Assembly: GCA_945643635.1 (NCBI GenBank)
Contig: CALZFC010000356.1
Coordinates: 18,501-82,500 of the forward strand
DNA length: 64,000 nt
Direction: 5' to 3'
Source: Allodiplogaster sudhausi
Taxonomy: Eukaryota > Nematoda > Chromadorea > Rhabditida > Diplogasteridae
Part shown: one piece after another, positions 16,437-26,381 of the stretch
Position numbering within the stretch: position 1 is the stretch's first letter
Layout of the letters: each line of letters begins with the position of its first letter
Notes under the pieces: generated by a model
Told to the model about the DNA's origin: nothing
Databases searched by the model: none
Seen by the model: the letters and a program-made list of their open reading frames with translations, nothing else
Program-made: the position numbers and the translations under genes

Positions 16437-17974
16437 GTGGAATATCCACCGTGGAATATATATCGTGGAATACCCACAGGGAATATCCACCGTGGAATAT
16501 CCACAGTGGAATATCCATCGTGGAATACCCACAGGGAATATCCATCGTGGAATATCCACGGTGGAATATCCACCGTGGAATATCCATCAAGGAATATCTA
16601 CGTTGGAATATCCACCGTGGAATATCCATCGTATAATACCCACAGGGAATATCCACCGTGGAATACCAACGGTGGAATATCCACCGTGGAATATCCGTCG
16701 TGGAAAATCCATCGTGGAATACCAATAGGGAATATCCATCGTGAAATATCCACCGTGGAATATCCATCGTGGAATATCCACCGTGGAATACCCACAGGGA
16801 ATATCCATCGTGGAATATCAACGGTGGAATATCCACCGTGGAATATCCGTCGTGGAATATCCACCGTGGAATACCCACAGGGAATATCCATCGTGGAATA
16901 CCCACAGGGAATATCCACCGTTTAATATCCACCGTGGAATATCCATCGTGGAATACCAATAGGGAATATCCATCGTGAAATATCCACCGTGGAATATCCA
17001 TCGTGGAATATCCACCGTGGAATACCCACAGGGAATATCCATCGTGGAATATCCACCGTGGAATATCCACCGTGTAATATCCATCGTGGAATACCAATAG
17101 GGAATATCCATCGTGAAATATCCACCGTGGAATATCCATCGTGGAATATCCACCGTGCAATACCCACAGGGAATATCCATCGTGGAATACCAACAGGTAA
17201 TATCCAAGGTGGAATATCCACAGTATTATATCCATCGTGGAATACCCACAGGGAATATCCACCGTGGAATATCCACCGTGGAATATACACCGTGGAATAT
17301 CCATCGTGGATTATCCATCGTGGAATACCAACAGGTAATATCCAAGGTGGAATATCCACAGTATTATATCCATCATGGAATACCCACAAGGAATATCCAT
17401 CGTGGAATATCCATCATGGAATACCCACAAGGAATATCCATCGTGGAATATCCACCGTGGAATACCAATAGGGAATATCCATCGTGAAATATCCACCGTG
17501 GAATACCAATAGGGAATATCCATCGTGAAATATCCACCGTGAAATATCCATCGTGGAATATCCACCGTGGAATATCCACCGTGGAATATCCATCGTGGAA
17601 TACCAATAGGGAATATCCATCGTGAAATATCCACCGTGGAATATCCATCGTGGAATATCCACCATGGAATACCCACAGGGAATATCCATCGTGGAATATC
17701 CACCGTGGAATATCCATCGTGGAATATCCACCGTGGAATATCCATCGTGGAATACCCACAGGGAATATCCAAGGTGGAATATCCACAGTATAATATCCAT
17801 CGTGGAATACCCACAGGGAATATCCACCGTAGAATATCCACCGTGGAATATCCACCGTGGAATATCCATCGTGGAATATCCATCGTGGAATACCAACAGG
17901 TAATATCCAAGGTGGAATATCCACAGTATTATATCCATCATGGAATACCCACAAGGAATATCCATCGTGGAATA
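16437..17974. repeat. 1,562-bp satellite tandem block, copy 2
   Basis: Direct repeat of 14,875-16,412 with only scattered substitutions, for example CCGTAGAATATCC near 17,827 where copy 1 has CCGTGGAATATCC. Beyond about 17,974 the two copies are followed by different unit orders. Confidence 0.8.
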
Positions 17975-18510
17975 TCCACCGTGGAATACCAATAGGGAAT
18001 ATCCATCGTGAAATATCCACCGTGGAATATCCATCGTTGAATATCCACCGTGGAATACCCACAGGGAATATCCATCGTATAATATCCACCGTGGAATACC
18101 AATAGGGAATATCCATCGTGAAATATCCACCGTGGAATATCCATCGTGGAATATCCACCGTGGAATACCCACAGGGAATATCCATCGTGGAATATCCACC
18201 GTGGAATACCAATAGGGAATATCCATCGTGAAATATCCACCGTGGAATATCCATCGTGGAATACCCACAGGGAATATCCATCGTATAATATCCACCGTGG
18301 AATACCAATAGGGAATATCCATCGTGAAATATCCACCGTGGAATATCCATCGTGGAATATCCACCGTGGAATACCCACAGGGAATATCCATCGTGGAATA
18401 TCCACCGTGGAATACCAATAGGGAATATCCATCGTGAAATATCCACCGTGGAATATCCATCGTGGAATATCCATCGTGGAATACCCACAGGGAATATCCA
18501 CCGTATAATA

Positions 18511-18760
18511 CATAAAGTCATTGTACGTACATCATCCTTTACAAATAAAAAATAAATAAATAATTAAAAAAGGCTTTTCGTCTCCACCTTCTGATGCCCG
18601 AAGCCCGACAGTGTTGCTTGCCTGGGAGTACTGGGAGCGGTCCTCGTTTCGCTGACCATCTTCTTCATGTTTATGGTGGCTGTTTTGTCGATGTAAGTTC
18701 ATGTGTTGTTTAAATGGTTTTCCTTTTTTTCTTTTTTCCTTCTTGTAGCCTTTTTGCTTT
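18511..18760 (+). pseudogene. Captured host-gene fragment, copy 1 (exon, donor and intron start)
   Basis: This is 250 bp of non-satellite sequence embedded in the array. It starts abruptly after CCACCGTATAATA and ends at TTTTTGCTTT. It carries a short AT-rich stretch, an exon-like segment whose frame encodes a strongly hydrophobic run, the canonical donor GTAAGT (18,693-18,698), and a pyrimidine-rich intron stretch. The normal acceptor present in copy 4 is missing because satellite in the opposite orientation follows. It is judged a non-functional duplicated exon, although its donor is intact and could still be used if transcribed. Confidence 0.8.
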
Positions 18761-20155
18761 AATATCCATTGGTATTCCACGATGGATATTCCACGGTGGA
18801 TATTCCACGGTGGATATTCCACGATGGATATTCCCTGTGGGTATTCCACGGTGGATATTCCACGGTGGATATTCCACGATGGATATTCCACGGTGGATAT
18901 TTCACCGTGGAATATCCATCGTGGAATATCCACCGTGGAATATCCACCGTGGAATACCCACAGGGAATATCCATCGTGGAATATCCACCGTGGAATATCC
19001 ACCGTGGAATACCCACAGGGAATATCCATCGTGGAATATCCACCGTGGAATATCCACCGTGGAATATCCATCGTGGAATACCAATAGGGAATATCCATCG
19101 TGAAATATCCACCGTGGAATATCCATCGTGGAATATCCACCGTGGAATACCCACAGGGAATATCCATCGTGGAATATCCAATGTGGAATATCCATCGTGG
19201 AATACCAACAGGTAATATCCAAGGTGGAATATCCACAGTATTATATCCATCGTGGAATACCCAACAGGGAATATCCACCGTGGAATATACACCGTGGAAT
19301 ATACACCGTGGAATATCCATCGTGGATTATCCATCGTGGAATACCAACAGGTAATATCCAAGGTGGAATATCCACAGTATTATATCCATCATGGAATACC
19401 CACAAGGAATATCCATCGTGGAATATCCATCATGGAATACCCACAAGGAATATCCATCGTGGAATATCCACCGTGGAATACCAATAGGGAATATCCATCG
19501 TGAAATATCCACCGTGGAATACCAATAGGGAATATCCATCGTGAAATATCCACCGTGGAATATCCATCGTGGAATATCCACCGTGGAATATCCACCGTGG
19601 AATATCCATCGTGGAATACCAATAGGGAATATCCATCGTGAAATATCCACCGTGGAATATCCATCGTGGAATATCCACCATGGAATACCCACAGGGAATA
19701 TCCATCGTGGAATATCCACCGTGGAATATCCATCGTGGAATATCCACCGTGGAATATCCATCGTGGAATACCCACAGGGAATATCCAAGGTGGAATATCC
19801 ACAGTATAATATCCATCGTGGAATACCCACAGGGAATATCCACCGTGGAATATCCACCGTGGAATATCCACCGTGGAATATCCATCGTGGAATATCCATC
19901 GTGGAATACCCACAGGGAATATCCATCGTATAATATCCACCGTGGAATACCAATAGGGAATATCCATCGTGAAATATCCACCGTGGAATATCCATCGTGG
20001 AATATCCACCGTGGAATACCCACAGGGAATATCCATCGTGGAATATCCACCGTGGAATACCAATAGGGAATATCCATCGTGAAATATCCACCGTGGAATA
20101 TCCATCGTGGAATATCCATCGTGGAATACCCACAGGGAATATCCACCGTATAATA
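18761..20155. repeat. Satellite spacer between gene-fragment copies 1 and 2
   Basis: The first ~135 bp are satellite in inverted orientation (TTCCACGGTGGATA), which then flips at 18,896-18,902 to the normal orientation for the rest. The gene fragment plus this spacer forms a 1,645-bp tandem unit. The unit order closely follows that of the next spacer. Confidence 0.9.
18787..19011. repeat. Satellite palindrome, ~109-bp arms, 7-base centre (copy 1)
   Basis: The left arm 18,787-18,895 is the exact reverse complement of the right arm 18,903-19,011, with GATATTT between. The arms are made of satellite units, so the palindrome is an orientation switch of the satellite. It can extrude as a cruciform or fold as a long RNA hairpin. 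Confidence 0.9.
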
Positions 20156-20405
20156 CATAAAGTCATTGTACGTACATCATCCTTTACAAATAAAAAATAA
20201 ATAAATAATTAAAAAAGGCTTTTCGTCTCCACCTTCTGATGCCCGAAGCCCGACAGTGTTGCTTGCCTGGGAGTACTGGGAGCGGTCCTCGTTTCGCTGA
20301 CCATCTTCTTCATGTTTATGGTGGCTGTTTTGTCGATGTAAGTTCATGTGTTGTTTAAATGGTTTTCCTTTTTTTCTTTTTTCCTTCTTGTAGCCTTTTT
20401 GCTTT
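20156..20405 (+). pseudogene. Captured host-gene fragment, copy 2
   Basis: It is near-identical to the copy at 18,511 and offset by 1,645 bp. It keeps the same GTACGTACATC sequence near its left end as copy 1, while copies 3 and 4 have GTACGTGCATC. The exon-like segment and GTAAGT donor (20,338-20,343) are intact. It is followed by inverted satellite instead of the ancestral acceptor. Confidence 0.8.
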
Positions 20406-21910
20406 AATATCCATTGGTATTCCACGATGGATATTCCACGGTGGATATTCCACGGTGGATATTCCACGATGGATATTCCCTGTGGGTATTCCACGGTGGA
20501 TATTCCACGGTGGATATTCCACGATGGATATTCCACGGTGGATATTTCACCGTGGAATATCCATCGTGGAATATCCACCGTGGAATATCCACCGTGGAAT
20601 ACCCACAGGGAATATCCATCGTGGAATATCCACCGTGGAATATCCACCGTGGAATACCCACAGGGAATATCCATCGTGGAATATCCACCGTGGAATATCC
20701 ACCGTGGAATATCCATCGTGGAATACCAATAGGGAATATCCATCGTGAAATATCCACCGTGGAATATCCATCGTGGAATATCCACCGTGGAATACCCACA
20801 GGGAATATCCATCGTGGAATATCCAATGTGGAATATCCATCGTGGAATACCAACAGGTAATATCCAAGGTGGAATATCCACAGTATTATATCCATCGTGG
20901 AATACCCAACAGGGAATATCCACCGTGGAATATACACCGTGGAATATACACCGTGGAATATCCATCGTGGATTATCCATCGTGGAATACCAACAGGTAAT
21001 ATCCAAGGTGGAATATCCACAGTATTATATCCATCATGGAATACCCACAAGGAATATCCATCGTGGAATATCCATCATGGAATACCCACAAGGAATATCC
21101 ATCGTGGAATATCCACCGTGGAATACCAATAGGGAATATCCATCGTGAAATATCCACCGTGGAATACCAATAGGGAATATCCATCGTGAAATATCCACCG
21201 TGGAATATCCATCGTGGAATATCCACCGTGGAATATCCACCGTGGAATATCCATCGTGGAATACCAATAGGGAATATCCATCGTGAAATATCCACCGTGG
21301 AATATCCATCGTGGAATATCCACCATGGAATACCCACAGGGAATATCCATCGTGGAATATCCACCGTGGAATATCCATCGTGGAATATCCACCGTGGAAT
21401 ATCCATCGTGGAATACCCACAGGGAATATCCAAGGTGGAATATCCACAGTATAATATCCATCGTGGAATACCCACAGGGAATATCCACCGTGGAATATCC
21501 ACCGTGGAATATCCACCGTGGAATATCCATCGTGGAATATCCATCGTGGAATACCAACAAGGAATATCCATCGTGGAATATCCACCATGGATTACCAATA
21601 GGGAATATCCATCGTGAAATATCCACCGTGGAATATCCATCGTGGAATATCCACCGTGGAATACCCACAGGGAATATCCATCGTATAATATCCACCGTGG
21701 AATACCAATAGGGAATATCCATCGTGAAATATCCACCGTGGAATATCCATCGTGGAATATCCACCGTGGAATACCCACAGGGAATATCCATCGTGGAATA
21801 TCCACCGTGGAATACCAATAGGGAATATCCATCGTGAAATATCCACCGTGGAATATCCATCGTGGAATATCCATCGTGGAATACCCACAGGGAATATCCA
21901 CCGTATAATA
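20406..21910. repeat. Satellite spacer between gene-fragment copies 2 and 3
   Basis: Inverted satellite flips to normal satellite. This tandem unit is about 1,755 bp against 1,645 bp for the first, so it holds about 110 bp of additional satellite units. Confidence 0.9.
20432..20656. repeat. Satellite palindrome (copy 2)
   Basis: Same structure as at 18,787, with arms 20,432-20,540 and 20,548-20,656 around GATATTT, in the same place relative to the captured gene fragment. Confidence 0.9.
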
Positions 21911-22159
21911 CATAAAGTCATTGTACGTGCATCATCCTTTACAAATAAAAAATAAATAAATAATTAAAAAAGGCTTTTCGTCTCCACCTTCTGATGCCCG
22001 AAGCCCGACAGTGTTGCTTGCCTGGGAGTACTGGGAGCGGTCCTCGTTTCGCTGACCATCTTCTTCATGTTTATGGTGGCTGTTTTGTCGATGTAAGTTC
22101 ATGTGTTGTTTAAATGGTTTTCCTTTTTTCTTTTTTCCTTCTTGTAGCCTTTTTGCTTT
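21911..22159 (+). pseudogene. Captured host-gene fragment, copy 3
   Basis: Third copy, one T shorter in the pyrimidine tract than copies 1, 2 and 4. It carries the GTACGTGCATC variant shared with copy 4. The donor GTAAGT is intact. It is followed by inverted satellite, with one substitution in the palindrome's left arm (CACGGTTGATATT). Confidence 0.8.
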
Positions 22160-23664
22160 AATATCCATTGGTATTCCACGATGGATATTCCACGGTGGAT
22201 ATTCCACGGTTGATATTCCACGATGGATATTCCCTGTGGGTATTCCACGGTGGATATTCCACGGTGGATATTCCACGATGGATATTCCACGGTGGATATT
22301 TCACCGTGGAATATCCATCGTGGAATATCCACCGTGGAATATCCACCGTGGAATACCCACAGGGAATATCCATCGTGGAATATCCACCGTGGAATATCCA
22401 CCGTGGAATACCCACAGGGAATATCCATCGTGGAATATCCACCGTGGAATATCCACCGTGGAATATCCATCGTGGAATACCAATAGGGAATATCCATCGT
22501 GAAATATCCACCGTGGAATATCCATCGTGGAATATCCACCGTGGAATACCCACAGGGAATATCCATCGTGGAATATCCAATGTGGAATATCCATCGTGGA
22601 ATACCAACAGGTAATATCCAAGGTGGAATATCCACAGTATTATATCCATCGTGGAATACCCAACAGGGAATATCCACCGTGGAATATCCACCGTGGAATA
22701 TACACCGTGGAATATCCATCGTGGATTATCCATCGTGGAATATCCACCGTGGAATACCCACAGGGAATATCCATCGTGGAATATCCACCGTGGAATATCC
22801 ACCGTGGAATACCCACAGGGAATATCCATCATGGAATACCCACAAGGAATATCCATCGTGGAATATCCACCGTGGAATACCAATAGGGAATATCCATCGT
22901 GAAATATCCACCGTGGAATACCAATAGGGAATATCCATCGTGAAATATCCACCGTGGAATATCCATCGTGGAATATCCACCGTGGAATATCCACCGTGGA
23001 ATATCCATCGTGGAATACCAATAGGGAATATCCATCGTGAAATATCCACCGTGGAATATCCATCGTGGAATATCCACCATGGAATACCCACAGGGAATAT
23101 CCATCGTGGAATATCCACCGTGGAATATCCATCGTGGAATATCCACCGTGGAATATCCATCGTGGAATACCCACAGGGAATATCCAAGGTGGAATATCCA
23201 CAGTATAATATCCATCGTGGAATACCCACAGGGAATATCCACCGTGGAATATCCACCGTGGAATATCCACCGTGGAATATCCATCGTGGAATATCCATCG
23301 TGGAATACCAACAAGGAATATCCATCGTGGAATATCCACCATGGATTACCAATAGGGAATATCCATCGTGAAATATCCACCGTGGAATATCCATCGTGGA
23401 ATATCCACCGTGGAATACCCACAGGGAATATCCATCGTATAATATCCACCGTGGAATACCAATAGGGAATATCCATCGTGAAATATCCACCGTGGAATAT
23501 CCATCGTGGAATATCCACCGTGGAATACCCACAGGGAATATCCATCGTGGAATATCCACCGTGGAATACCAATAGGGAATATCCATCGTGAAATATCCAC
23601 CGTGGAATATCCATCGTGGAATATCCATCGTGGAATACCCACAGGGAATATCCACCGTATAATA
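22160..23664. repeat. Satellite spacer between gene-fragment copies 3 and 4
   Basis: Last satellite stretch of the window, 1,754 bp from the previous one. The middle part (about 22,735-22,830) has a different unit order from the preceding spacer: GTATTATATCC units are replaced by a run of CCACCGTGG and CCCACAGGG units. The array stops at 23,664. Confidence 0.9.
22186..22410. repeat. Satellite palindrome (copy 3)
   Basis: The left arm ends at 22,294 and the right arm starts at 22,302, with the GATATTT centre conserved. One mismatch near 22,209 breaks the perfect symmetry seen in copies 1 and 2. Confidence 0.85.
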
Positions 23665-23760
23665 CATAAAGTCATTGTACGTGCATCATCCTTTACAAAT
23701 AAAAAATAAATAAATAATTAAAAAAGGCTTTTCGTCTCCACCTTCTGATGCCCGAAGCCC

Positions 23761-24048
23761 GACAGTGTTGCTTGCCTGGGAGTACTGGGAGCGGTCCTCG
23801 TTTCGCTGACCATCTTCTTCATGTTTATGGTGGCTGTTTTGTCGATGTAAGTTCATGTGTTGTTTAAATGGTTTTCCTTTTTTTCTTTTTTCCTTCTTGT
23901 AGCCTTTTTGCTTTATTTTCAGGGAGGCCGCATTGCGGTCCCCGTGGTCAACCGTTACGATCCGGCGAAACACGCCCAACCGGATCTCTACCCGTCCTGC
24001 CCACTTAGCACCCCATTTTCACCAAGTGATGAGAGATACAGACGATAG
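23761..24048 (+). CDS. Last two exons of an unrecognised gene, possible single-pass membrane protein
   Basis: This is the intact fourth copy of the duplicated exon (to 23,846), a 76-base intron 23,847-23,922 (GTAAGT to TTTTCAG), and a terminal exon from 23,923. Earlier exons would lie left of the satellite, outside the window. The reading frame is ambiguous. In one frame the penultimate exon encodes a 26-residue hydrophobic stretch (VACLGVLGAVLVSLTIFFMF and on), a convincing membrane helix; it splices in phase 2 into a frame ending with TGA at 24,107-24,109. In the other, phase 0 splicing gives a terminal exon (RIAVPVVNRYDP and on) with coding-like codon use, ending with TAG at 24,046. I cannot decide between them, nor name the family. 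Confidence 0.5.
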
Positions 24049-24109
24049 AGAAAAGCGAGACAATGAAAGAAGTCGAGAGAGGTTAGATACACATACGTTT
24101 CAAGTTTGA

Positions 24110-24869
24110 AATTTTGTAGGAGGCGCTCAAAAAAGGCTCATCCAGTTGGGAGTTTAGCACAGTTTAAAACGTAATTTTATCAGATACGGTTTTCTTTCGT
24201 CGGATACTTCCTTTAAGAGGGAAATCATACTTCACTGGATCACTTCTGTAGTATGTATTTCACAACAACCCGATCATTATAATACTATTTTGGATGTGTG
24301 CTCCTTTTGTTGTTGTTGTTCAAAGTTTTATTTTAATATAAAACGAAAGAAGTAATGAAGTTGTGTTAACGCATTCGAAGAATTGGAAATTCGTTTTGTA
24401 ATAGAAATGCAATGAGATAGTTTAAAATAGGTCTCCGGCGAATAATTAACATATCATTTTTTAAGCATGAATCAGTTTGTCTCATCGTAAAACTTAGATA
24501 GGGAAAGTGTGAATGTATTTCATCTCATCATTCCAGAGCTATATTCATTTTAAATATCACGGGTAGAGAATTGGCTACTGTAGATCTGAGCACCCTCCTA
24601 CTTTGTATCGCTCGAGCGCATCAAAAACGCCAAATCCATCCATTTTGAAAAAAAGATCCGTGTAAACAAAACCGGCCAAAGCCGAATCATATTCTTCAAA
24701 GCGTGCATATCGGAGAACGCAACCGATATTGGCCGGAATTTTCCCAACACGTCAGCTCCCTATACAATTTTTTGTCCACAAATTTCAGTTGAGAGTGCAA
24801 GGGCAACAGCACTGAAATGAGAAGATCACAGCCTTACGAAAACGTGAAGGGTAGAGAACTAGGCATATT
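24110..24869. other. Non-coding AT-rich interval with dispersed repeat
   Basis: No convincing exon was found on either strand. The stretch from about 24,420 to 24,760 (GGCGAATAATTAAC near the left, CAACCGATATTGGCCGG near 24,720) resembles a second locus at 44,279-44,560 and is probably an old transposon-derived repeat. Confidence 0.5.
24420..24760. repeat. Diverged dispersed repeat, copy A (partner at 44,279)
   Basis: Shares GGCGAATAA-rich left sequence and the motif CAACC-(A)-ATTGGCCGGA-TTTT-CACGT with 44,279-44,560 in the same orientation and at comparable spacing. The two copies are too diverged for exact boundaries by eye. Confidence 0.45.
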
Positions 24870-25981
24870 TTAGCCAGTGGCGGCTTGAGGCCCTTCCGTG
24901 CGGGACACTTCATGGGTCAAATGCCTATTTTGAATTGTTTGTCCAAACATTCGCCGGAGACTTCCTTTAAAGGTAGAGTTGAAATTTAGTGGATACTGTC
25001 GGTACAAGGAATTCTTTTCTTCGTCGTCATCTGTGTCGTCGACTTCGTCTTCTTCTTCATCTATATTTGCAGGTGTTGTAGTGGAAGTGGTAGTTGATGT
25101 TCCTTTTCCTCGCCTTCGGATCTGAAAAAGAAACGTTTATTATTATAAATGAACACTCTGAAAGGATATTAATAGCAGTACCGAAGTTACGTTTGTAGAC
25201 AATAAATGTCTCAGGGAAAGCCACTTCAAAATAGATTTGTGAGGGTCAAATTGTTCAGACGGAGGGCCACTGACGATGATTCTGAAAGTAGTCGTATAGA
25301 TGTTTTCTTTAGTAGTTTGAATATTGCTCACCGAAGACTTGCATCCAGGGTGGAAGCTGCGATTCTGTTGGAGAAACTGTCTCTCACTTTCAATTTCAAT
25401 TTGTTTATCACATTGACCGATTTAAGAACATACAGCATTAGAGAGTGCATATAATAGACTTAAATGGGACGGGCCAAGCTATTGGGGTAAACGAGAGAAG
25501 CAAGAAAACAAAACAAAGAAACTAAACTAAAGTATTGGTAACAAGTATTGGTACTTTGAACTAGTGACTGAAGCCACGCTCCACCTCGGTCGTCCCGAGC
25601 GGGACTGCCAGAAGTATCTTCCTTAGGCTTTTGAGGTCGCCACCCATCTTTATGTTATCTTGAAAGAGTATAAAAAGAATCTCTCAGCGTTTTTTTGAGA
25701 AAGTCTCGAGTTCATTGAAAATCGCTCGTTGTTTTGCTTTTACTCCACCGGGTCCAACGAGAGATTCCACCAGTCTCTGATACTGCGTCTCATGTCAGCA
25801 AGAGACTTGAAATGTTGAAGTGTTTTTCGCGCTTCAATGGAATTCGGGTCGGAGATGCTGTCCAGCTGCTTGTAATTTATTCTCTGATCGTGCTGCATTT
25901 TCTGTGTCGCGTAATTGAGCTTGTAGTTTACTCCCTCATGAGTGAGGTTTCGTCTGATGCCTTCCTGATGTATAGCTGGTG
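24870..25981 (-). pseudogene. hAT-family transposase-derived gene, 3' part, probably decayed
   Basis: Minus-strand exons read toward a stop at 24,872-24,870. The order is: a segment ending near 25,740 (contains FKSLADMRRSIRDWW), a segment at about 25,660-25,575 with LLAVPLGTTEVERGFS, then 25,4xx-25,332 with SNRIAASTLDASLRI, exon 25,281-25,182, and exon 25,121-24,870 with an acidic tail. The VERGFS block followed by the TLDASLRI block is the hAT C-terminal dimerisation region. The introns at 25,331-25,282 (50 bases, GTGAGC to TTTCAG) and 25,181-25,122 (60 bases) keep the frame. Junctions between 25,430 and 25,575 and around 25,740 lack clean splice sites and the upstream frame meets stops, so I treat it as degenerate, with an alternative of a domesticated gene with missed exons. 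Confidence 0.6.
24875..24892 (-). mobile_element. hAT-like terminal inverted repeat (one end)
   Basis: CAGTGGCGGCTTGAGGCC has the CAGTGGCG start typical of many hAT transposon ends. It overlaps the last codons of the minus-strand transposase-like exon, as expected if the reading frame runs into the element terminus. I could not find the opposite end or a clear 8-bp target duplication. Confidence 0.45.
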
Positions 25982-26330
25982 AAGGTAGCTCAAATGTGCT
26001 GGCGTGCCCATCTTTCTTGGTTTAGGAAGCTTGGGTAAAGAAAGAGAAGAATCCAGGCCGAAACCGACGTTTCAACAAAGTGCTTCAACCCCATACCGCA
26101 ATTCTTCTGAATTTGATTGGCAAAATCCTCAACTGTTGCTGTTCCTTGGCGTACGCAGGGATGGTCGTCTTGATTACGTAACAATGGCCAATTCGGGATC
26201 ACTGAATTATAGTATCAGCATCATATCACAGATATCGCAATAGAAGGCATTCGACGAAAATAACGTTTGCTTTCGGAGAAAAGTATTATTTGTATACATT
26301 ACCTTTTAAAGTGCTGTCAGTTCTAGTTCC

Positions 26331-26381
26331 GGCAGGTTTATGCTGTCATCCGGTTGAAATCGCGTGTACGGCGAAAGAGCT
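26331..26381. repeat. Diverged dispersed repeat (partner at 28,011-28,062)
   Basis: GGCAGGTTTATGCTG and AATCGCGTGTACGGC here align with GGCAGGTGTATGCTG and AATCGCGTGTATGGC at 28,011, followed in both by AAAGAGCT. About four in five bases match, in the same orientation. Confidence 0.6.

Larger units (their letters stand above)
1..18510. repeat. Tandem satellite array, 14-bp unit with 13-bp variant
   Basis: The whole stretch is built from head-to-tail 14-bp units, AATATCCACCGTGG and AATATCCATCGTGG being commonest, mixed with a 13-bp variant AATACCCACAGGG and rarer forms (AATATCCACGGTGG, AATACCAACAGGG, AATACCAATAGGG, CCAAGGTGG). Each unit contains the odd palindrome CCAC-C/G-GTGG and the near-palindrome GGAATATCC, so single strands could fold at every repeat. 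The consensus has no stop codon in any of the six frames, and 14 is not a multiple of three, so long artificial open frames run through the array with a 14-residue period. I do not annotate these as genes. No unique sequence interrupts this part of the array. I do not recognise the unit as a named satellite. Confidence 0.97.

Noticed and set aside
1..18510. CRISPR-like array of direct repeats
   Set aside because: There are no unique spacers, the unit is 13-14 bp, repeats are directly abutting, and the DNA is eukaryotic.
1..18510. GGGAATATCC as an NF-kappa-B-like site or GGAAT as a TEAD-like site repeated hundreds of times
   Set aside because: The match to the kappa-B consensus fails at one position, and short matches are inevitable in a repeat of this size. 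There is no independent support for regulatory use.
18532..18760. Minus-strand open frame through the captured fragment, lysine- and histidine-rich
   Set aside because: It overlaps the exon and donor on the plus strand, is an antisense reading of a pyrimidine tract, and has no family resemblance.
1..23664. Dozens of long open reading frames of up to 929 codons, on both strands, in the satellite
   Set aside because: They follow from a stop-free 14-bp unit and share one 14-residue repeat in every frame. There is no start context, codon bias, domain or splice structure, so they are not annotated as genes.
24197..24998. Similar sequences around ACTTCCTTTAA at about 24,205 and 24,962 as a duplicated hAT end
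   Set aside because: Only about 45 bases align with many differences, which is too little to call a second terminus by eye.
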